DNA from: Zelonia costaricensis
Lineage: Eukaryota; Euglenozoa; Kinetoplastea; Trypanosomatida; Trypanosomatidae
Direction: 5' to 3'
Length of the DNA stretch: 47,307 bases
Assembly: GCA_030849075.1 (NCBI GenBank)
Contig: JASAOO010003363.1
Coordinates: 1 to 47,307 of the forward strand
Positions 41,030 through 47,307 of the stretch are shown here, one piece after another. The first letter of the stretch is position 1; each line of letters begins with the position of its first letter. Both the position numbers and the translations under genes were made by a program. The notes below the pieces were generated by a model that was given only the letters and a program-made list of their open reading frames with translations, was not told the DNA's origin and did no database searches.

Positions 41030-42283
41030 ATGTCGGGCGCCGCCACGAAAGGCAAGAAAAAGGGCCTCTCAATGGAGGAGAAGGTGGTGCTGGTGGAGCG
41101 CTGGATTACCGCGCACCCGCAGCCGTACACGATGAAGGAGCTCCAGCAGCTCATCCCCAAGCACACCCCGGTCATCTACCAGAGCGTCGAGGAGTGCGTG
41201 CAGCTGCTCGTCGCCGAGAAGCGCGTCTCCCAAGACCGCATCGGCGTCAGCACCCTCATCTGGAAGTTCCCGCTGACAGCAACCCAGCTGGCCAACTCTC
41301 TGACGGGCCAGCGCGGCGCGGGTGGCGGACCGCCCCACCTGGGCGGTGTCGCAGGTGCCTCGCGTGGCCCGCTGACGTGTGCGGAGCTGCTTCGTCGCGT
41401 CACGGGCGGCAGCCCCGCCGCCGCTACGGCGATCAGCGCGGATGCTGTGAGCGGCTGGTGCGCCGCTGTTCCCTCTGGTCAGCTGCGGGAGTGGCGCGAC
41501 ACGCTGCTCGGCGAGGTCGGCAGGGCGGAGCAGGGCGTGGCGGAGGAGGTGCGGCGTGTCTGCGGGGAGGGGGCGAATGCGGGGGAGGGGGAGGACGGCA
41601 CCCGAGCGCTGGAGTCCCTCGTGCAGTCGGAGGTGAGCAGTCTGCAGCGGCTTCACGCGCAACAGGTGCAGCTCCGTGCCCAGCACAGCAGCCTCGCCGC
41701 GCTGCCCTCCCTCCCCGACCTGCTCGCCCGGCTGCAGCGTGCCACCGCTGTTGCCCGCGCGGCGGCGGACCGGTGGACGGACAACTACTTCCTCGCCGAG
41801 GAGACGGTCGTACAGAACGCCAGCATAGTGGGCGGGCGACGCGAGGTGCGGGCCGCGCTGCACGTCCCGCTGGACCTCGACTTCCTCTCCGAGACGAGCA
41901 ACGACGAGGAGGAGGAGAATACGGCTGCCGCGATGCCTGGTGAGGGTGGGGCCGAGAGCGTGGAGGCCGTGGCACAGCTGCCGTGCGACGTGACGGTGCT
42001 GGACACGCCGCCGGTGCGGCAGCCGCTGCACGAAACCCCACCGGCGGTGTTGGCTGTGGAGGTGGCGTCGGCGGACTCACCTCTGGAAGTTTCTGGCGCT
42101 GATGCAGGAAAGTCGACTGCGCAGCGCCCTGGCGCCGTGGAAGAAGAGGGTGCGCTTGGCCCTGCAGCGGAGTCGGATGCGGCGGCAGCGGGGGCTTCCT
42201 CCGTCTCTCCACCTGGGAAGGCGCGGGTAGCACCCCCGGCGGGGCCGGCACGGCGCGCCGCGCGGAAGCGAGCCCGCGCCTGA
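41030..42283 (+). CDS. MND1: MND1 meiotic recombination protein, extended
   Basis: 417 aa from the ATG at 41030. The N-terminus reads KGLSMEEKVVLVERW, then YTMKELQQLIPK, then RIGVSTLIWKFP. This is the MND1 winged-helix, closely paralleling KGLSAEEK... and RIGTSNYYWAFP in animals. The family's coiled coil is partly replaced by Ala/Gly-rich sequence, then continues near residues 200-245. The hallmark RWTDNYF falls at 248-254, where other MND1 proteins have RWTDNIF, and is followed by the acidic LDLDFLSE ending. MND1 pairs with HOP2 to stimulate DMC1/RAD51 strand exchange in meiosis. The protein is about twice the usual ~205 aa, because of an insert in the coiled coil and a ~115-residue acidic, then basic, C-terminal tail. 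Confidence 0.93.
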   Translation: MSGAATKGKKKGLSMEEKVVLVERWITAHPQPYTMKELQQLIPKHTPVIYQSVEECVQLLVAEKRVSQDRIGVSTLIWKFPLTATQLANSLTGQRGAGGGPPHLGGVAGASRGPLTCAELLRRVTGGSPAAATAISADAVSGWCAAVPSGQLREWRDTLLGEVGRAEQGVAEEVRRVCGEGANAGEGEDGTRALESLVQSEVSSLQRLHAQQVQLRAQHSSLAALPSLPDLLARLQRATAVARAAADRWTDNYFLAEETVVQNASIVGGRREVRAALHVPLDLDFLSETSNDEEEENTAAAMPGEGGAESVEAVAQLPCDVTVLDTPPVRQPLHETPPAVLAVEVASADSPLEVSGADAGKSTAQRPGAVEEEGALGPAAESDAAAAGASSVSPPGKARVAPPAGPARRAARKRARA

Positions 42284-42398
42284 GCCACGCCACGCATGAG
42301 TGCCCCCACTCCGTCCGCCTTCCCCCCCCCCTCTGTGTCCCCTTCCCTGGTGACGCCATCGAACGCCTCTCCCTCGATGACGGGTGCGCGTGGGTCCT

Positions 42399-42440
42399 TA
42401 TGTGTGTACTTGTGTGTGTACTTGTGTGTGTGTGTGTGTA
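42399..42440 (+). repeat. tandem repeat of TGTGTGTACT units
   Basis: Three near-copies of a TG-rich unit, each ending in TACT, lie in the 3' UTR of MND1. Confidence 0.85.
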
Positions 42441-42864
42441 CTGCTACCACAGAGCATGAAGGCCCCCTCCGGCCGGTGCATCGCGCTCCTGCTGCTACTC
42501 AAAGCAGACCCCCCACTCCCCCACCCATCTCCCTCCCACAACATCAACACTTTCTGGGTTGAGAGGTTGAGACAGATGCGCGCACGGATGGGTCGCCACG
42601 CCTTCCGCTTCCCCTTACGTCTCGCACGCAGCTTCCCCCCACCCACCGCGCGCAACAAGCGCAGCACACTGAGAAGACCGATGCGCCGCTCCTGGTCGTG
42701 CCCTCAGTGCCGCTCCCTCCTCCACACCAGCCGGTGAGAAGGTCCGCGTCTGTGGCGAGGGTGCGCCTTCTCACCTCCTCCTCCTTCCCCTTCGCCTGTC
42801 TCCATACTCCCCTTCGTGCCTCCACCCCCCCCCTCAACCTCCCACAACCAACCACACACAAACG

Positions 42865-42889
42865 CACACACACACACACACACACACAC
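42865..42889 (+). repeat. (CA)n microsatellite
   Basis: A CA dinucleotide run upstream of the LRR gene. Confidence 0.95.
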
Positions 42890-43064
42890 GCCTCCCTGAC
42901 GCAGTTAACACCCGCCAGCTACTTTCTGCGCCAACCGCCTCGCCGTCTCCTCCCCCCTCCCCTCTTCACCTTCCCGTCCCCGACAGCACGCGTCTTGCCG
43001 TCTCAGCTCGCTGCCCTCTGACGACGTGTTACCCCCCCCCGCGGCGTCTGTGCGGCAACTGGAC

Positions 43065-43121
43065 GTTCTCTTGCTCTTGTTATCTCCTTCCTTTTCCTTT
43101 TCTGTTCCTTTTCCCCCACAG
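43065..43121 (+). promoter_or_regulatory. probable spliced-leader acceptor for the LRR protein gene
   Basis: A long T/C tract ending TTCCTTTTCCCCCACAG has its AG at 43120-43121 and gives a leader of 257 nt. A second candidate follows a TTCATTTTCTTTGC tract, with the AG at 43319-43320 and a 58-nt leader. Confidence 0.6.
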
Positions 43122-43378
43122 AGGAGCACTCTACCTCCTCTCCCGGCATCCCACCTCCACACACAACCCCCCCCCCACTCGCAGCTCCCCGCACCAACGA
43201 TCTGTTGTTCGGTCTCGCTCGAACGCGCCACACTCCCTCTGCCGCAGCTGCCCTTCCTTTCTGTTCTACTACTCCTTCATTTTCTTTGCGACTTGTTCGT
43301 GCGTGCGTGATCGCGTGCAGACGCCCGCGTTCGCCTCTCCACTCCCGTGCGTGTCCTTCTCGCGCGTTTCGCGTCACC

Positions 43379-44896
43379 ATGCTGGGCCTTGTCGCCGAGT
43401 ACTTCACCCCCACCGCCACGGTGCCGCTCGCCTTCAGCGCGAGCAGCCCGGTCGCGCGTCGGGCGGCGGAGGGGAGCTCGCTGGGCTTCGTCATCCAGGG
43501 CCTGCGCACCCACTTCGAGCCGGTCAGCGCAGATGCCGAGCTTTCCTCTTCTCAGCGCCCACTGCGCACCATCTGCATCCACGCCGAGGCGCTGCCGCAG
43601 AGCTTCCTCAACGCACTGTGGTGGATCCGCAAGGATGGGGCGGCCGTGCCTGTGGCCTTCCGCGGGGCTCGCCTGAGCGGTACGCTGTGCTTTGGTGCCC
43701 CTATCACCCCCGCAGCACCGCCGTCCGCCACCGCCACCACGCCCGCGAGTACCTCAGCGGTCACGCCGGTGAGTGTCGTGAGCGTGGCCATCCCAGCCCT
43801 GGCGGACATCGTCCAGCGCTGCATCTCCCTCTTCCTCGCCGGCAGCCGCCTGCGCGAGTTGCAGCTGAACCCCGCCGCCGTGCCGCTGCTGGAGCGCCTC
43901 GACATTTCCAACTGCCGCTGCCTGCGCACTGTGCGCTGGTGCGACGACGCCGCCGGCTCTGCCTTCGCCGCACTGAAGCTGCTCAAGGCCTCGCACTGCG
44001 GCGTGCTGCGGCTGCCGGGGCTGACGCTGGGTGCGTGGGCGCCGACCGTGACCGCCGCGCACTTCTCGAGCTGCCGGACCCTCAGCGCCGAGCATGTGGA
44101 TCGCCTGCTCGACGGGGCCTCTGCGGTGAAGGTGGCGCGGCTGGACGGGACGCGGCTGACGACACTTCGGTCGGTGGTTGCCTCATGCCCGTACATGAGC
44201 GAGCTGAACGTGTCTGGCTGCACCGAGCTGCGTGAGGTGCGTCAAGTTGCCACCCAGCTGCTCTGCCTGCGCACGCTGGACCTGCACGGCTGCTGTGCGC
44301 TGACGTCGTTGCACGGCGTTGGTGGGAGTCGAAAGCTGCGCTGCCTGGACGTCTCCCACTGCCCCCGCCTCACCACCCTCGCCCCGCTCGCCGAGGCCGG
44401 TGGGCTACCGGCGCTGCAGCACTTCAACGCGTCGTACTGCGCCGCGCTGCGCGACACGCACCTCGAGATGCTCCGAGGCTGCGCCATGCTGACAACCGTG
44501 AAGGTCAGCCACTGCGCTGCGCTTGCCGACTTCGCTGCTCTCAGCCGCCACCCGTACCTGAAGCTGCTGCACGCGAACGACACGAAGCTGGCGAGTGTGG
44601 CCTTCCTGCAGCGCTGCCCAATGCTGCAGGAAGTGTCAGTTGCGGGCTGCACGCAGCTGCATGACCTTGATCCGCTGCGTGGGCTGCAGGACCTGGTCAG
44701 CGTCGACGCCTGCTTCTCGGGCGTCACGCGCGTCGCCGAGGTGGTGGATCAGTGCGACTCGCTGCGCCTCATGCTCGTGCGGGAGTGCGAGCTGGACGCG
44801 GAGAGCACGAATCGGCTGGAAGCGTGTGCCACGCGTGTCGCATCCACGCACCGCACCGCGCACCGCACCGGCGTCGTGGCCTCAGCTGCGATGTGA
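43379..44896 (+). CDS. leucine-rich-repeat protein
   Basis: 505 aa from the ATG at 43379. After ~170 residues without repeats, about ten LRR units of 22-25 residues run to the C-terminus. Many follow LxxLxVSxCxxL, for example LERLDISNCRCLRTV, LRTLDLHGCCALTSL and LRCLDVSHCPRLTTL. The Cys at the consensus Asn/Cys position gives the cysteine-containing LRR type common in cytosolic adaptors and F-box proteins. I see no F-box, signal peptide or membrane anchor. LRR proteins bind other proteins; the partner cannot be told. Codon use is normal and the repeats are diverged, so recent internal duplication is unlikely. Confidence 0.9.
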   Translation: MLGLVAEYFTPTATVPLAFSASSPVARRAAEGSSLGFVIQGLRTHFEPVSADAELSSSQRPLRTICIHAEALPQSFLNALWWIRKDGAAVPVAFRGARLSGTLCFGAPITPAAPPSATATTPASTSAVTPVSVVSVAIPALADIVQRCISLFLAGSRLRELQLNPAAVPLLERLDISNCRCLRTVRWCDDAAGSAFAALKLLKASHCGVLRLPGLTLGAWAPTVTAAHFSSCRTLSAEHVDRLLDGASAVKVARLDGTRLTTLRSVVASCPYMSELNVSGCTELREVRQVATQLLCLRTLDLHGCCALTSLHGVGGSRKLRCLDVSHCPRLTTLAPLAEAGGLPALQHFNASYCAALRDTHLEMLRGCAMLTTVKVSHCAALADFAALSRHPYLKLLHANDTKLASVAFLQRCPMLQEVSVAGCTQLHDLDPLRGLQDLVSVDACFSGVTRVAEVVDQCDSLRLMLVRECELDAESTNRLEACATRVASTHRTAHRTGVVASAAM

Positions 44897-47044
44897 CCGC
44901 GACCCCCCCTCCCCTCCGTGCTCCGTCACCAACGCGGCAAGGACACACGTGCATGTGCGCACCTACTCCTTCACCCTTTGCCTCTCTTCCTTTTTCTCTT
45001 TTCCTTCTCTCATCTCCTCGTGCGGCTGTGCTTTGCGCCCCTCCTCCTCCTCCTCCGCCCCCACCCAACCCCCCTCCCCTCCCCCCCCTTCCCGCGGCCT
45101 GTGCGCAGCCACAGACCCGTGCGACCGCTCTCCTGCTACCCGCCACCTCTGCCCCATCCGTGCGTCAACCCACTTCACCCCCCCCCTCCGTCCCTCCCTC
45201 TCTTGCTCTCCCGCCTCTTGCCTCAACCTTGTTTGACGCTCTCGTCGCTTTCCGATTCGTTCTTCTCTGTTGTTCTTCTCGACTGCCTTGTGGGCCTTCA
45301 CACATGCGTGTGGACGAGCTCGTGTGTGTGTGTCTGCGTGTGTGTGTGTGTTGTTGTTGTTGTTGCGTGGCTGCGTGCTCGAACTCAACGCCGCTTTGTT
45401 TACGCCTCCTTCCAATGGAGATCTTCTCACTCGACTCTCCCCCCCCCATCCAGCGGCGAAGTCCTCCCCGTGAACGACGACGCCGCGCCCGACATTGCCG
45501 TGCGGCACTCCCCAAAGCCGACGGCGCCTCGTCACGGGCCACCGCGCCGACACGGAACAAATAACTTGTTTTACTTCCACAGTGCGCGCGGCGGCTGACG
45601 AGGCGGCGGGAAGGTTGGGCATCGGGTGTGCGTCTGAGCTTGTATCGTGTGCGTATGTGGTGATGGTGGTGGTGGTGGTAAGTCGAGCGCGCTGGACGAG
45701 GGCGCCGCACCGCACAGCGGGAGGTTCAAGGGCGGGAAGGGCAAAGGGGGTAGGGGAAGGGGTGCAGGTCCGACTGACAGCTCAGCCGAGCTTCCTCCCT
45801 TTCTTTTCCGCTTCTGCTGCTGCTGTTGTGGTTGTGTCTCTCTGCGCCTGTTTGTCGTTGGTGTGTGTGTTTGTGTGTGCGTTTGATCGGTCAGTGCTGA
45901 ACGTCTTCTTCGTCGTTTTCGTCGTTTCACGTTTGCCGCTTTACTCCGTCTTCCATTCCCGCCCCATTCTTGCCCCCCGCTCCCCCCCCCCCACCGCCTG
46001 TGCGCTCCCTTTCTCCATTCGCGTGCATCTCACAAATGGGGTGTCTCTACGACATCACGAGAACCTCCTTCGAGGGACACGCGGCGGAGAAGCACACGAG
46101 GTGCCACGCCTTGAGCGCGTCCGTGCGCGCACAGAGCGGAGCGTACGTGAAGACTACGCCGTGCCTTCTTCGTTTCCTTTACTTCTTGTCGGGTGGAGAG
46201 GGGATGGGGACGCGCGCCCGACTGCGCTTGTTCGAGTGGCAAGGTCACGCGCTCGCTCGCACACGGGAAGTGGGGTGCGTGGCTGCAGCGGGCCCGCTGC
46301 TCCTTTCTTCTTCCCTACTCCAGTTTCACACAGCAAGACACGCGCCCTTCTCCTCCGTAGCTCTTTCACCAGCCCACCCCCCCCCCGTCCGGGTCCCCTT
46401 TGGAGTGCCTTGAATTCACACCACGGCCAGTGTCAGAGAGAAGGAAAGAGATCGAGTGCACTCTTCTGTGACTCTATGTACGTGCGTGTATGTGCTCTTT
46501 TATTTTCTTCTTCATCTTCTTCGTTTCTGGCGATGGCGGAGGTAGTGTGGACCACACTACGGTTGAACGCGGTGGCGTCTGCGGTGCTGATCTGTGTGGC
46601 AGCATCAACTCGTCTCTGACGTTCATAGGGTGCTTGCTCTCCCCCCCCCCTTCATCGCCTTCGGTCTCCGCCTCGCCCCATCACACGACGCCGCTTTCGC
46701 TGCACTTTGGCGTTTTGCGCTTCTTTTTTTTTTTCTCCCCAACCCCCTCTGCAATGCCGCCACCACCATCAGCCCACCCACCCGCCAACGTTGCCGTCTC
46801 CTCACTGCCCCCCTTCCACCCTTCCGAGTTGCCACACCTGCCGACGCAACTCCGTCTCGCACACCCTTGCCGCATCGCACTGTGCAGTGGCAGGGACGTG
46901 AGAGGGTAAGGAGGGTTGGGGCGGAGAGGTTCCGATGAAGGCGGGCGGCTTTGTGGTGCTCGATGCTCACGCGTCGTCGCGATCGCCCCCGTCACGGACG
47001 TCCCTTTTCCTCCCTGAAGGAGTGCTTTGTTCTCGTAGCCTCCC

Positions 47045-47049
47045 TGTGT

Positions 47050-47083
<34 letters not shown>
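47045..47083 (+). repeat. interrupted (TG)n tract
   Basis: A TG microsatellite near the right end of the window. Confidence 0.92.
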
Positions 47084-47190
47084 CTGTCCCTCTCTCTCTT
47101 CGTATTTCTCTCTGTGGTTCGTGGCGTCGCCTTTCATCTCGACTTCTGAACGCTGTACCGTCTCTTACTGCCTCGCTTTCCGCGCGCACC

Positions 47191-47192
<2 letters not shown>

Positions 47193-47228
<36 letters not shown>

Positions 47229-47233
47229 CGTGT
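47193..47233 (+). repeat. (TG)n tract
   Basis: A TG microsatellite close to the right end of the window, about 110 nt after the preceding one. Confidence 0.92.
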
Positions 47234-47307
47234 CCTTCAAAGTTGTCGAGTGTCTTCCGGTGTAGCCGTCTTCTTCTTCCCTCGTGTTTTACCTTCTCTT
47301 CGTGCCT

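Larger units (their letters stand above)
42284..43378. other. intergenic region, no gene seen
   Basis: It holds a short tandem repeat at 42399-42440, a CA tract at 42865-42889, C runs, and two very good acceptor signals (43120-43121 and 43319-43320) before the LRR gene. Confidence 0.7.
44897..47307. other. long terminal region with no recognisable gene
   Basis: 2.4 kb of C/T-rich and TG-rich DNA. Landmarks are TG/TTG repeats at 45322-45366, an acceptor-like tract TTGTTTTACTTCCACAG ending near 45583, a T-rich patch at 46497-46534, and TG tracts at 47045-47083 and 47193-47233. The longest open frames have Leu/Ser/Arg/Cys low-complexity composition. It is most simply the 3' UTR of the LRR gene plus the long leader region of a gene beyond the window edge. 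Confidence 0.7.

Noticed and set aside
45495..46619. 374-codon + frame in the right-hand spacer
   Set aside because: It has mixed low-complexity composition (Ser, Leu, Arg, Cys, Val runs) without motifs and it spans acceptor-like and C-run sequence.

Overview
The window looks like nuclear chromosomal DNA of a trypanosomatid, most likely Leishmania or a close relative such as Crithidia or Leptomonas; the species cannot be fixed from sequence alone. The grounds are that all sixteen recognisable genes lie on the + strand, none shows a spliceosomal intron, and coding sequence is very GC-rich at third positions. Conserved proteins carry Ala, Gly, Ser or Gln runs in their loops. Between genes lie 0.45-2.4 kb of pyrimidine-rich, (TG)n/(CA)n-rich DNA with polypyrimidine-AG motifs 100-300 nt before the start codons, as expected for spliced-leader trans-splicing of a polycistronic transcript. 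I therefore looked for splice acceptors rather than promoters, ribosome binding sites or terminators.

Layout. 1-624: 3' part of a p24/GOLD cargo-receptor gene. 2029-2382: 117-aa membrane protein resembling only the tail of a mannose-6-phosphate-receptor/ATG27-like protein. 3838-7095: family A DNA polymerase of the theta type, polymerase domain only. 7901-11206: FG-repeat domain fused to a PCID2/Thp1-like PCI domain. 11878-14334: MCM5. 14792-16063: class I SAM methyltransferase. 16692-19445: APC4-like anaphase-promoting-complex subunit. 20045-20392: 115-aa single-pass membrane protein. 21094-22383: degenerate TBC protein with TBC1D7-like features, its 5' leader containing a C/G/C homopolymer with an N that looks like an assembly defect. 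23264-26041, 26645-29041, 30051-34901 and 38582-40315: four proteins I do not recognise, three of them largely disordered. 35994-38039: RFC1. 41030-42283: MND1. 43379-44896: leucine-rich-repeat protein. 44897-47307: no gene seen.

The content leans towards chromosome biology: replication (MCM5, RFC1), break repair (theta-like polymerase), meiotic recombination (MND1), mitotic ubiquitination (APC4-like) and nuclear pore/mRNA export (FG-PCI). Because trypanosomatid gene order seldom reflects function, I read this as suggestive at most. The best candidates for something undescribed are the FG-PCI fusion, the tail-only receptor-like protein, the TBC1D7-like protein, the array of RRxS sites in the 1616-aa protein, and a codon-like antisense ORF downstream of RFC1.
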